Origin: Cryphonectria parasitica EP155
Lineage: Eukaryota; Ascomycota; Sordariomycetes; Diaporthales; Cryphonectriaceae
Direction of reading: 5' to 3'
Assembly (NCBI RefSeq): GCF_011745365.1
Contig: NW_024468915.1
Coordinates: 846,653 to 910,652, forward strand
Length of the DNA: 64,000 nt
The position numbers and the translations under genes were made by a program. Of this stretch, positions 24,690 through 37,514 are shown piece by piece (position 1 is the first letter of the stretch; every line of letters starts with the position of its first letter). Under the pieces are notes generated by a model. It made no database searches, was not told the origin of the DNA, and saw only the letters and a list, made by a program, of their open reading frames with translations.

Positions 24690-27048
24690 GGCGAGGATTG
24701 GGTGGACGTGGCTGGAAATTATCAACGAGCCCGACGGTGTACTGGGGGAAGCTCGAGAAAGCTCTTTCAAAACAAAAGATGAAAAGGTCAAGAACGTGTA
24801 GTCGGCGACAAGAACAGAAACGCGGGTGGTAAGCACGTCTTGGAATGTGCCCCTCCAAGAACTGAAGGCAGAAAGTTTTAGCTGCCCCGCGCGGGTTCAC
24901 CACTGAAAGCGGGGTCCACCACCACGACACAGAAAACAAAAGAAATACGTCTTGAATTGCCGGCAGTAGAGGCGGATATTCATAGATTTCCATCCATCAT
25001 TGGTTCCACGTGTTAGTCCCTCAAGAATATTCTCTTGCGGCATGTGGTGTTTTACTCTTTCAAAGCACTTCTCTGCACTCACATTTTCAACACAAGCACG
25101 TATGAGCATTTGCTGAGCTCATTTGCGACCGAGTTACTTTCAGACTTCCTTGCCCCTCATTGATCGCCCAGAGAGACTGACCACGCTTTCCTCGGGATGG
25201 CTCCGACTACAAGCGAGCAAAAGGAACTACTCAACCGGCCGAGCAGCTGATATGGCCCTCCAAGGGTTGCCATATGATTATGTGGCAGGTTTGTGGAAGA
25301 GGAGCTGGAATTAGCATCACCCCTCAGCAGCCAGCGTTTCCAGCATCCAATCACCCTCGATACCGTTTGCAAATACTATAGGTGAACGCAACATGCATGC
25401 TTAAGACGGTAAAGTGTTGTATAATTCAGTAGGGATAATGAAATTGGAGTCTCGACTACTTGATGTAGAATATGCAGTATGGGGTTCCTAAGCAAGCAAG
25501 AGTCAGCTAATGATGCGAAGGGAAATCTGTCTCCAATATTGTCACACTGCTGTCAAGGCGCACTATGAGACCCCGCAGCTAACAAGCTCAAGCAGCTCAG
25601 GTTGTATCATACGTAGTGACAATAACACAATAATGTTAGCTCTAGGGAACAAGACAACCAGGATCATGTAATTAGTTACCAGTAGACCGGAAACTGAGTC
25701 AGTTATTACATACCATCTCTAAAGTGCACAGTAATATGGGCACGCATGTGATTCTCGGGTGTCAAGACGCCCGCCCCGTCACGAGCTTAAATTTCTTTAG
25801 GGCCTGTCTCAGGTGGAGCCGCCAAAATTTTTGCCATATTGAGCCCAACTTCGGGAAGAGGTTAATTGTTTCGAGAAGAATTTTGGCGAGAGCGAAAAGA
25901 AGAAGACAAGTAAAGAAAGAAAGAAAAAAAATGGATATTGATCATCCTGTTGGTCGCCACCCACTGCAGACCAACAACCCGGAGCTGCCGAGTCGGAATC
26001 TTATTGGGAAGAGAAAGAAAAAAACACCTTTTTTCTTTTTCGTGCCTTCCAGTACACGCCTTACGCGCCCCCCAGCAAATATACCGTGACCCACACAAAG
26101 ACCTGCTGTTCAAGTCGGACCTCGTATTCCCGGAATGGCGACGGTCAGCGCCGGCGGGTACGAGGCCAGATCCAGATTTGGGCACCGGGTACTCCTTTTG
26201 CACGCGTCTTCATGTCAGCACCCACCCCGTAACGAAATATCGTCTCTTGCTGTGTACAGGAGCAAAATGCTTCTTCTTCAATCAAACCCCGCTAGAGGGG
26301 GACCTGTTGATGAAAAGACAAAGTTGCAAACTTTTTTCCAACTATCGTGGTATATCTCTCCTCTGGACATGAAACGCAGAAACAGCTTGTCGTCCTCCGC
26401 TGCAGTACTATTTTGTAGCCTAGCTTCAATATTTGGTTGGGATTTACCTCGTGAGACTGCAATTGGTACGTTGGGGAAGGGTCGGACATGGCAAGCACCC
26501 CGAGATTTGACATCTCTTCGTAGGAACTTCCTCTAGGAGAGGAGGAATGTTACTTTTGTGTGTGTGCTTCCCTGTTTCAAGCACTTAATAAGGAACCTGG
26601 GATACAGCTCAATTTGCGGTACAGCAGAAATGGGTGGTAATTTTGGAAATTGCATCCCGATCCTGTTTGTGCCAGAATTAGGGATAAGAGAAAAACAGGC
26701 CGGCCGTCGATGCACGAGCAGGGGTCAGACATGCACATCGATGATGCATCAGATCGCCCTCCGCACTCCGTATTCCGAAGGGGATAATGCCTGGCTCGGT
26801 CTCTGCGCTTTTTCGTCAGCTGCTGGTGGTATATTGATCGTCACACAGCGTCGACCTTTTTCCTGCGGTGAACCCAGCGAGGCTGCTCGGCGGTGTCCAA
26901 AAATGATCACGGACACGGTCAGCCCCCCAATTTACGGCCTGCCGGGAACTCGGCTTATGTACAATTCAACCTCGTTTACACATCACAAGGGCAACAAAAG
27001 AGCAGAGGCAAATCGATTTGCAAAGCGTTGTGCGTAGCAGAGACATGC

Positions 27049-27051
<3 letters not shown>

Positions 27052-27096
<45 letters not shown>

Positions 27097-27120
27097 TGTG
27101 TGTGTTTGTGTGTGTGTGTG
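27052..27120. repeat. GT microsatellite
   Basis: About 69 bp of (GT)n with two GTTT interruptions toward the right end. Intergenic, Z-DNA-prone, likely polymorphic. Confidence 0.95.
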
Positions 27121-30100
27121 GCTCTAGGCGCCGAGCAGATGTTTCTGTCCCAAGGCCCACACTATATTATATTTTTGGCCCCTAACTCGAAACACGCCCA
27201 CGCGTCTGCAGCTTCCGACTGCGTTATTTCTGGCGAGACAGGTCGACTGTGTCATAACCTTTCTCATCCCCCAAAGTTGATCGATTTTGGTTGATAACAC
27301 GGGCCAAAGGTTGGGGGGGAGGGTTATTGTCAGGGGGAGACTGGGGAAGCGTGATGATCTGCCTGCCATCATGTCATACCCAACTCAAACTCCTCCATCT
27401 GGGGGGGCTGCGGCGGCATGCTCCACAGGGGGCGACGATCTTTAGGGCTGGTGTGTCCAGGTCGGCAGGACCTGCGGTATGACGACCTACGTGGATCCTA
27501 GGCGCGTCGACTTTCCTTCACCGTAGTGTGTCTCGCGGCATAAGCAACTACGGGCTTTGGGGCTGAACGCGGCCACATCATGTAATGTATCTGGGTGTGG
27601 TATGCTGTACTTCGAACTTCGGGAGGGCATGATGAAAGAGAAAGTCGAGTCCTTTTACCCAGCCTGGCCCAACGTTGCGGATCTCGACGGCATCTGCCAG
27701 GGAGGGTGGGCGGTGGGTCGAAAACAACGCGGGGGGTTCTTTCAACTCGGCATACATCCTAGTACATCGTACATATCTTTTCGCCATCTTGCAAGAAGAC
27801 AGCCTCGTCCTGTGCGATGGCTGCTCTTAGGACATGGCTGAGACCTGGTGGCTGTTAAAAAGCCCGGAGAGGGGGGGGGGGACGTCCTCCCAACATGCAG
27901 GTTACTATCATCCTTTATGTACTTAGTTAAAACCCAAGACAACGTTAGGTGGGAACGGTCTGCCGATTGATTTATCTCGAGGCTGGTTGGTTGGTGATGC
28001 ATGTCGGCAATGATATCTGGGGGCGCGCACTCGGTCTTGCATGCAATAGAGACCTGCCATGACGACTCTCTTGCCACTGCATGCCCGGAGCTGTGTTCGT
28101 TTTGAGACAGACAGCGGTGAGGGTGTTCTTGGGTTTTCGGACGGCCCCACAAGCGAATGCATAACAGCTGTGCTGATATTGCCCATGATTCTTGGGTGAT
28201 GTTTATGATTACCTTGCTTGGTTAACGTCCCCGTGCAATCTGAGCGGCCGGGGGCTGGGATATCCTCCCGTTTTTAAATCGCAGCTTGCGAAGAAGGGAA
28301 AAGAAAAACCTGTCCCGATCCTCCTACACAAGCACTAAAAAAGAAAAACTAAAACAACCCTTGGAAACGACTACCAGGGGTTGGCCAGGTTGGCCAGAGT
28401 AAATGGGCGATGGGTGCATGAACCCACGAAAAAGACTAGCAGAATGTGGCTGTAGGTAAGACCCGGATGTGGTGGCTGTAGGGGGTAGTGGCTAGCATCG
28501 ACGCCGACGAGCTGCCGCATCCTTTCGGAGAAAAAGTCAGAAGAAGAAAGAAAAAGCCCAGCCCGCTCTTTTCATTCGGCTGGAGGCGAGCCTCAGCAGC
28601 AGTAGGCGTCTTCTAGGAAAGAGGGGAGAGGATTCGATGATCTTGTTCTCCAATGCAAGACTCGTCGTGTGCTGAAGAAACAAGAAATCGACCAATCCCC
28701 TTTTTTCCTTCGTCTGTCTTCATGTTTCTCCCCTCCTCCCTTCTTTTCTTTCGATGGCTTGCGTTCTGTAGGGGGTAGCTGCTAATTTTAAATCTTTAAG
28801 CTTAGGCCAGAGTGTGTTATAGCAAGACATGGAGGACCCTCCAGGCTACTACGGGGTACGGGAACAGTGGGCAGACGCGGCTAGCAGTACGTACTATGTG
28901 CTGGTAGTGCCCTAGACCCAGGTACTATGCAGTAGTCACTAATACAAACAGCACCAAATACCTGAGGTTGCACCAGGGCGGCTGGGCAGGGCCACCACTT
29001 TTTCTGCCAAGCTGCCCACCACTCGCCACTGCACGTTGCCTTCGTTTCGCCTTTCTGACGAGCACTGCAACACATAGCTCGGGTTTCCCTCTCTGCTACC
29101 CAATCTCGAGAGGAGGGTAGGCTTATATGGCCGGGTTGGTTCAGTGGCATTTCTTCGCCACGGGCTGTCGGCTCTTATTACCACGTAGCTCTCAGAACAT
29201 GTGCCTCTTGCAGGCGGCCGGGCCAAAAGGATTGCCATGCGGATGCAATGGAAGCCAGGGCTACCGCAACGGGCCTAGGGTGTTGAATACGGGACGGGTA
29301 AAAGGCACCAGGCCAGGAGGAGCCCAGTAACCGACTAGGGGTTCAGCAGGCCACAGCAGGACATTTTTTGCGGACCGAGCAGGTTGGCGTCACCCTCCAT
29401 CCCAATCAGAGCTTGCATGCGTCCCCAAGCAGATCCCTGAGATCCCTTGGCCCCGCCCATCCTCTTCTGCCAGAACCCTACAACAGCGAACCGCCTGTGC
29501 ACGCGGCCACAGGCTCTCCCCATCCATATTTCCAAGCTGCTGTGGCCTGTTTTTGGCTCTCGCTCTGCCTTCTCCTCCTGCGCCCAGTACCTCCTTTTAC
29601 CGTTGCCGACCCAACCGTACCCTCACTCCCCATCCTCCTCCTCTTTCGTTCACACAGCACGTCCTTTTTCTTCCTCTTCGTTCTTTTCTTCTTTCCTCCT
29701 ATTCAGTACGTCAAGCAACAAGCAGACGACTGTTTTGTTCCACCCCCCCTCCCCTCCTCCTCCAATCCCCTTTCTTAATTAATCCATCTTGTAGGGAGGT
29801 TGTCTTTACCAACGGACTCGCCCAGAGTCCCGCCCCATCGTTTCGATATTTCTCTTGTACTTGTATTGTGCTACGCTTCCCCACGCGCGAACCACCGTGC
29901 GCCGCGACCTGTCCCGAGCATATTGGATTCTAGTCCTTCATTTGAAAAGGGTCAGCACTGCACAAGGGCGTGGCCTTCTTAGTCTCTACGCCATTCGGGC
30001 GCCCGACCAAGGCCAGGCTACGACACCAAAAGGAGCTGTTGCTGCACAGCTGTCACCAAACTGTATTCACCACTTCGATCGTTAGGACTTAGATCCCTTC

Positions 30101-30309
30101 TCTCTTAGCCTCTACCCTCTGGCACTCGCCTTGTCTCAGCATCGTCTCTCGGTCCCTGGGTCTCGTTCGTCACCCGCCCTCGCTTTGAATCAATCAATCG
30201 AGCCTGCATTCCGGAGTCGTCATTGGATCCCATCCCCGTCGCCTAGCAATTTGTGAACAGTCTAGACTATCTGTTTACGTTGCTCCGCCTCGCACCCGAT
30301 ATTCAGCGT

Positions 30310-30760
30310 GTAAGTTGGAATGTCTCTTTACATGGCTGGGCCCAACCTGAGGTGGCCATTCCTCTCCATCTGTTTCTTTTCTCCCGCCGAGATGCCTTGC
30401 TGCTGTCGTGGCCCGTTGGTGCACCCCTCTTGTCTGTCCTTGTGTGTCGAGGAGTGTGCTCTGGCGGCAGTCCCAAAATCACAGTGCACATCGCAGAACC
30501 ACAGCAGATGATGTCCTCCGGCCGTCCCCGGCTTCAGGTTCATCAGAGCTGCGGGGGCAGAAACGACAGTTTTCAGCACTCGATCGGATTCGTGGCCCGT
30601 TGCGTTCGTCTCGGCGGAATTCTATTTTGCTACCAACCAGACCTGACGCAGACGTACGATCGTCTTTGTACAAAAGAAACTTCGTCAAAGGCGGGCGGGC
30701 GGCGGCATATTAAAGTTGATTTGAGGATACAGCTGACTTTGGATTTTCCTCATCATGCAG
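30310..30760 (+). other. Candidate 5' UTR intron of the 926-residue gene
   Basis: A consensus donor GTAAGT at 30310 and an acceptor ATGCAG ending at 30760, with branch site CTGAC near 30732, frame a 451-nt candidate intron in the pyrimidine-rich leader, 278 bp before the start codon. This is pattern-based only. Confidence 0.35.
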
Positions 30761-31038
30761 TTGGCCGACTACGACGTTCTTCACCCCCTGCGAAGTCTGG
30801 CTGTCACCTATACGCCACTCCGCCTCTTCACCTCGCCTTGTCTCGTATTTTCTGAGCCTGCCCTGGCCAGTCTACACCGCTCAACAGGATCAAGGCCCTC
30901 CCCAGAACTTTCCTCTCCAAGCAGCATCACCGACTTGCTGTGCTCCCGACAAGTCGATCCGCTGTCTGCGTTTCCAGCATCTCTGGGCCGTGGTTGATCC
31001 TGCCGGAATCAACTACGCCAGTCTCTTGTTGAGTACAC

Positions 31039-33999
31039 ATGCCTAGATTCGCATTTGGGAAGCGAAGATCAACCGCAGAAGGCGACAATGAGGTCCCACC
31101 TCCCTCCTTTCGCGTACTAGACCGTTCAGAGGTGGCCGAAGGGAACGGCAAGTCTTTTGACGGCGGTGTGAGGCTCTCGGCCAAGACGCACGTCCTGCCC
31201 AGGACGACGGTTTCGGACATTTCGTATGAGGACAATATCTTTGCCGATTTGAAGCCCAATACAAACCGGTAAGTTCAAATTTCAGTGGGTCGACGAGGCT
31301 GTGGTGCTAGGGGGGCTGTCCCAATTTCCCACAGGGGTGGCCAATTTTAGTCACCCTGGCATCTCGTGTCTCGAACTGAGTTCCATGGCGCACCAAATAC
31401 CAGGGGAGATAAAGCAACGTGTGGATATCGGGCTGACTCGTCCGCTAGCGGCAGTGGATCGACCAACACCACAAAGACCAACTCGACCGACAACTCCTCC
31501 CGTCACAGCAATGCTTCGACCACTCCCTCTTCAGCAGATCTGAGCGGGCAGGAGGACTGGAGACTGGCCAACAACAAAAAGTCCCTCACAGAGAACCTCA
31601 TCCAGTCGACACCCAAACCGACGTCGTTTCTGAAATCAGGCCGGTCGTGGTCATTTGGCGGCTCCAAAAAACACCTGCCTCCTTTGCCTGCTGAGGAGGC
31701 GCAGGTTCCGGACACCCCTCCGGTGCCTGAGCAATACAAGACGACGGGCAGAGCGAGGGCAACGACATCATCCACCGACGCCACTATCACGCCGCAGCTG
31801 AACCAGGACATTGGGCTTGACCTTGGCGGTAGTTTCAGCAAGATGTTTTCGGGGTTCGACAAGCGAGCCAGCACCATGACATTGCGCGACGAAAACGGGC
31901 GACAAGTCTTACAGCCCTCCGCTATGACAGGGGGGCGAGTTAATGCCCCTTCGCCTATTCAGGTCGACAGATCTTCCAAGATCGAAGCGCCGCAGCATTC
32001 GTGGGCCAGTCATCGATCCAACGACAACCTGCTGTCTGCAAACGAGAATGCACCGCCCCCGGTGCCGAAACATGGTGAGACCATGCCGAGCCGTCCCGAG
32101 CAGTTGACTCAGTCATCATCAGACAATCTTCTCAAGAGGACGAGTGCCATCTTCAGCGGACGAAGAAAGCCCACTTCGCCAGAGACCAGCGAGAGCGACG
32201 ATCTGGACAGCTCCCTCTTGGCAGTCAACCGGTTCATGTCCGACGGCAACAGCCGGAGCCCGACGCCGATCGAGGCGATCGGTGGGCGACAAAGGACAAA
32301 TGATGGTGCGGGGCCAGGCTACACAGTTGTACCCCCGAAATCACCGGCGGCTAAATTCGACCTGGTTGATGAGGACGACAATCTGTTCGATAACGTCCCC
32401 CTCACCACCTCGAGGCTCAACACGCCGCGTCAGCCACCGCGGAAGCCGGAGGCTGAGGCACCATCTACACAGACCAAGGTCATGACTCCATCCGAGTTTG
32501 AGAGGTACCGCAAGGACAAAGAGGTGGAATCCCGACGAGTAGAGTTTGAAAAAGCTCGTGAGAACATCCCAGCTGATGACGATGACGAGGATCACTACGA
32601 GGACGAAGAGGATGAGATCGAGAAGTCGCGGCAGGTGGCGAAACAACGGAGGAAGCAGGAGGCGCACATGTCTGTCTACCGACAGCAGATGATGAAAGTC
32701 ACGGGCGAGTCGGCGGATGCGGCCCCCTCGCGCCCCAGCATGTCCATATCCTTCAGCACGCCCAACCTCACCGTTCCCGAGTTCTCCTCGAGAAACCCGT
32801 CCGATGCTTCCGAGGAGGATGAGGAGGTACCCTTGGCGATTTTGGCAGCCCACGGATTCCCGAACAAGAACAGGCCCCCGGCCCGGCTCAGCACCATGAT
32901 GTCGAACCCCAATCTGCGACAAGCTTCTCAGCCCAGCTACCAGAGGCCTGGGTCCGCAGCGGGTCATGGCGCGCCGGGTGGTGCGCCACTGCCGCCTTTC
33001 GCTCGGGGCTTGCCTCAGGATCCATACGGTCTGGTCAACCCTACAGTTCGCGAGAGCTTCGCTCTTGGAGGTGGCGTGCCTGCCGGACAGAATCCGTCTG
33101 TGCCACCTGGCGGGCTCGTAGGTGTGATTGCCAGTGAGGAGCGGGCACGGTCTATGCGGCGCGGAAGCCCTCAGGTCCCTCCGATGGAGGGTTACCACGG
33201 CTCGCCAGCAATGGGTCCAGGTGGATTTGACCCTGTCCAGGGCATTCCTCCTCAGATGATGTACCCGGGGACGATGCCGATGATGATGACGCCTGGAGAG
33301 CAGGCCCAGGTGCAGCTGAGCCAGCAGATGTCACAATTCATGCAGATGCAGATGCAGTTCATGCAGATGATGGCCAGCAACAACTCGTCGGCTATGGAGC
33401 CGCCCCGGTCCGCGGGCCACGTGAACAGTCAGTCGCTCAACCAAGTTCCGACGATGAGCGGAGGGGGGCTGACTGGATTAGGCATGGGGATGGACATGAA
33501 CCCCGGAGTTCGTGGGTCTTACTTGGAAACGCCGATGTTGGACGCAGGGAGGCCGGACATGCATGGGCGTACTATGAGCATGGTCCAGCCCAGCTCTGCA
33601 TCATGGCTTCAGCCCGTCCCTACGCCAGGGGCAGGCTATGCAGGCTCAATCCGAGGTCAAGGATACGCCCCATCTATTGCTCCTTCGGAGCGCAGCAACA
33701 TTGGGCTCCCTGGCCGTTACCGGCCAGTGTCACACATGCCGGCCGCCTCCACGACGACGCCCGACCTGAACCGCAAGTCTTATATGTCTGGGGCGATGAA
33801 TTCTCTGGGCGAGAACAAGATGCCAAACACAGATGACAAGAGGTCCAGCAAGAGGTCACTCAAGAAGGAAGAGGCGGATGATGACGACGATGAAGGCTGG
33901 GCGGCCATGCAGGCCAAGAGGGATCAGAAGAAGTCCACATGGAGGTTGAGAAAGACACTGGCTCCTGGCGACCTCGACATTGGCTCGCTCATCACGTGA
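31039..33999 (+). CDS. Conserved-looking fungal protein of unknown function, disordered, 926 aa
   Basis: I do not recognise a named family. Exons 31039-31268 and 31449-33999 are joined over a 180-nt intron (GTAAGT, GCTGAC branch, GCTAG acceptor), in frame. The N-terminus is basic (MPRFAFGKRRST) and is followed by Ser/Thr/Pro-rich disordered sequence with a poly-Pro SH3-ligand-like stretch (LPPLPAEE). An acidic-charged segment DDDDEDHYEDEEDEIEKSRQ continues into a helical KQRRKQEAHMSVYRQQMMKV patch. A Gly/Pro/Met-rich region and a Gln/Met run (QMSQFMQMQMQFMQMM, near residue 710) come next. The C-terminus is charged and ordered-looking (DDDDDEGWAAMQAKRDQKKS to LDIGSLIT). There is no signal peptide, membrane segment or enzyme motif. 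The ordered ends and the YRQQMM helix look constrained, suggesting a scaffold or signalling protein. This is inference. The leader is long and may hold an intron. Confidence 0.8.
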
Positions 34000-34666
34000 G
34001 AGAAGACTGCAATACAACAAATTCAGCGCACTGTGGCTCGGCAAGAGGGCCCTTTTTGAAAGGTTGGAAATTCAGCGACACATACAGCAGCATTATGGGC
34101 AGCATTTCTTACCATGGCATGGAGAATCTCACAGCAGCAGCAGCGGCAGCATTTCACGGTCATTTGATGGCGGAACAGGCAGATAAGCGGAGGTAAATTG
34201 TTTCTTGTGTACATTGTGCAATATAAGGGGTCTTGTTATATATGTTTCGAAAAAAAGGCGTTGCGAAATCACGGGTTCAGAGATGTCGAGCATTTGGGAA
34301 CATTTTTAGTTTTTCTCTTTTTTCCTTCAGGTATGAGGCTTTATGATAGACTTCCCCTCCACGGGGAGTAATGTTAATTCTCGGCATAACCTGAAAGGAA
34401 TTGTGCCCTTGATCATAACCTGCCACATGGGTTTTATCCTATCTGGCCAAATGTCCATTCCTGGATTTTTTTTTTTTGGGGGGGGGGGTGTGTTTTCTTT
34501 CTTTATTCATATCCTCTTTGGCACTCCATATCCCTGACCATACAATCTCCCACGGACTCTGGTTAAAGATCCCTTGGGGGGGAAATCAGGCACTACTCTG
34601 TCCGGTTGGAACTCGGCCCAGTTCCCAACGTTTATAAGCTCATCATGCCATGGCAACGCAAACTGG
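34000..34666. other. Convergent 3' spacer
   Basis: Tail-to-tail region between the 926-residue gene and RIB4. It contains a run of 12 T followed at once by 11 G (34466-34488). No gene seen. Confidence 0.55.
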
Positions 34667-35461
<795 letters not shown>

Positions 35462-36354
35462 GTTGAACGATTGTGTATATGTGTTTTGTGTATAAAGGTC
35501 AGGTAGGTTGGGGCCCTGGCGGTGTTTACTTTTCTTTTTCCTTGCTCTCTCTCTCTAGTGAGGTTTCGATGTGCCAGGAAAGGGAGCTAGATCTGGTAGC
35601 TTGGGTGTTTGGGGAGAAGAGTGTGACGGTAGGAGCTGAGGTCAGGTCTAGGGGGTCCAGAACTGGTGGCTCTTGGAGGGGCAGCACCTGTCATCTGCCG
35701 TCTTTGGAGTTATGGGTGGGCGGGCACCTGCGGGGTATCACTGTAGCTAGGAGTAGAGTGAGATTATGTAATACTAGGCAACACTGGGCTGTAAACCTCC
35801 AACCACCCTTAGGTTTTGCACATGCAAGTTTGGGTACTTTGTGTATACTATTTGGCATGTGAATAATTCACAGCTACTCTGACAATTCAGATTCAATCTT
35901 ATCCTGAGAATTTTCAAACTCTCTTTCTCTCACACAGACACAATCTGATCCAGCTGTGAGCCCAAATTGAGCAAAGTGATGATGGGTCTGGTCTTCCTCT
36001 GTTCAACACCCAGATGTGTTGAGAGTCTTCCACCCCCCTCCCGTCTTCTCTCCTTTGGCAGTTGCTTGTTCCTTGACGATATTGGACTAGAACTAACCCC
36101 TCTTTGAAAGCTTCAAGTTAGTCTTGGGTAGTGGCAGAAACGGTGCAACAGGTGACAAGGTTCCAAGTGGATGATCCGTCCAGACAAAATTGACACAGCA
36201 AGGTATAAAAGGCATTAGAGAACTCCCCTGTGATGCCGCTGAGTATTCTTCTCTTCTCTTCTTCTTCTTTCATGCGTCAGGAATTCTCCTTGTATCTATA
36301 CACTTGCTCTTTATACAAGAAATTCCCCACTTCTCTAGTCTACACCTCTTCAAG
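35462..36354. promoter_or_regulatory. Divergent promoter region RIB4 / 245-aa gene
   Basis: 893 bp shared upstream region. A TATAAAA at 36204-36210 faces the plus-strand gene. A CTCTCTCT tract lies just upstream of RIB4 (about 35546-35558). Confidence 0.5.
36204..36210 (+). promoter_or_regulatory. TATA box
   Basis: TATAAAA lies 145 bp before the start codon of the 245-residue gene and is followed by a C/T-rich initiator and leader (36240-36350), a layout typical of regulated fungal promoters. Confidence 0.55.
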
Positions 36355-37092
36355 ATGGCCCCTTACCAACATGGTGGAGATGGCTCCTCGGAGACGCTCA
36401 ACAATGGCGCACAGGATGAGAAGATCACCAATGGCACCATTTTCACTTCCATCCTTGACAAGAAGAGAGACAGCAAGACTGTGGCCTCTTCCACCTCAGA
36501 GAAGGAAGGCAGCATCGTTGAGGTTCCCTCCCCAGAGCGCAGCTTCCGGGGCATTTCTCTGCTGCCCCCCTGCTTGAAACGCTGGCTCCTCGCCCGCCCG
36601 GCTGCCCGAGCTCAGCAGATTGAGGAGTTGCGCTCCAAGGTCGTCAAACGCCGCGAGAACTATGCGGATTTACTCTCGGAGTGGAAGAGGGCGGCCCGCG
36701 AGGCCCGCCACCGACGCAAGGCATGGCTCGAGGACAAGGAGGTCGAAGGGTGGCAGAAGTACAAATACTTCAGTTTCAACACGAAGGTCCGGTACGCGGT
36801 TGAGGGCGAAGAGGCCAGGGCCGTGACCCGGGCGCCGTTGGCCTTGGACTTCCGCACGCTGGAGGGCAAGCGTCAGGCGGCCTTTTTGTTTGAGAACTAC
36901 TATAAACAACAGAAGGAATCGTGGACGAAGCTCATAGCCCAGTGTGATGGATGGGAGCAGAATTATCAAAAGTGGGTGCACAGCTCGGCTTGCCGGTCTG
37001 TGCGGGAGAGGCAGGCCAAGGTACTGCTCGAGTGTGTCGAGATACCAGACTGCAAGAGGTGCAAGATTTGGTTCGTCGTCCTGCCCGACTGA
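36355..37092 (+). CDS. Orphan hypothetical protein, 245 aa, charged coiled-coil
   Basis: Not recognised. Single exon. The ATG at 36355 (MAPYQHGGDGSSETLNNGAQ) is chosen because it has AAG before it and a TATA-box leader upstream; the open frame continues another 55 codons into that leader. The first 80 residues are disordered. From about residue 80 follows a Pro/Arg patch (LPPCLKRWLLARPAARAQ) and a long helix rich in Glu, Lys and Arg (QIEELRSKVVKRRENYADLL to KRAAREARHRRKAWLEDKEV). The C-terminal part is Trp/Tyr/Cys-rich (YYKQQKESWTKLIAQCDGWE; CVEIPDCKRCKIWFVVLPD). There is no signal peptide, membrane helix or enzyme motif. Even composition, good start context and TATA box support a real gene. 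It may be lineage-specific; a function cannot be assigned. Confidence 0.7.
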   Translation: MAPYQHGGDGSSETLNNGAQDEKITNGTIFTSILDKKRDSKTVASSTSEKEGSIVEVPSPERSFRGISLLPPCLKRWLLARPAARAQQIEELRSKVVKRRENYADLLSEWKRAAREARHRRKAWLEDKEVEGWQKYKYFSFNTKVRYAVEGEEARAVTRAPLALDFRTLEGKRQAAFLFENYYKQQKESWTKLIAQCDGWEQNYQKWVHSSACRSVRERQAKVLLECVEIPDCKRCKIWFVVLPD

Positions 37093-37481
37093 CCGAACTG
37101 TTGACGACACAACGGCTACACTGGTCCATTTCAAAAGGATTTGAAGAATAAATAGGATAAGAAAAGAAAAGGATTGTGGCAGCAAGGTAGCAAGACTGGC
37201 AGTGGTCATTTGTACGCATCATCAGAGCTGCTCATCCATCAACTTTCATTTTCCTTCACATGATGAGATGGATTTCACATGCAATACATAATGAGCCCCA
37301 GCACTTGGTTTTGCTGCCTTGATGCAACCGCTCATATAATCCAGCAGCTAGTTTGGAGCTACTGAACACCAGTCTTTCAGCCTGCGCACTTGAGGCTATG
37401 TCTTGGTCCATTAAGCGCGATACTTTACTGGCAAGCTGAAGGGACCAGCTGTAGGACGTAATTACGTAGGAGCAAAGGTTC

Positions 37482-37514
<33 letters not shown>

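Larger units (their letters stand above)
24690..31038. other. 6.3-kb divergent spacer without recognised gene
   Basis: Lies between the ADE8 start and the 926-residue protein start. Frames are short and random-looking. Contents: A/T-richer sequence around 25380-25720, a GT microsatellite (27052-27120), an 11-G run (27871-27881), GTAC-rich sequence at 28850-28940, and long C/T-rich stretches from about 29400 on that look like promoter and leader of the plus-strand gene. A non-coding transcript is possible; nothing proves one. Confidence 0.45.

Noticed and set aside
26558..27037. 159-codon plus-strand frame
   Set aside because: No domain or start context; ends near the GT microsatellite and overlaps other random frames.
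30253..30855. 200-codon plus-strand frame in the leader of the 926-residue gene
   Set aside because: Starts with GTG, has no domain and overlaps the candidate 5' UTR intron.
32341..33198. 285-codon minus-strand frame
   Set aside because: Shadow of the 926-residue gene; Arg/Leu-rich, no domain.
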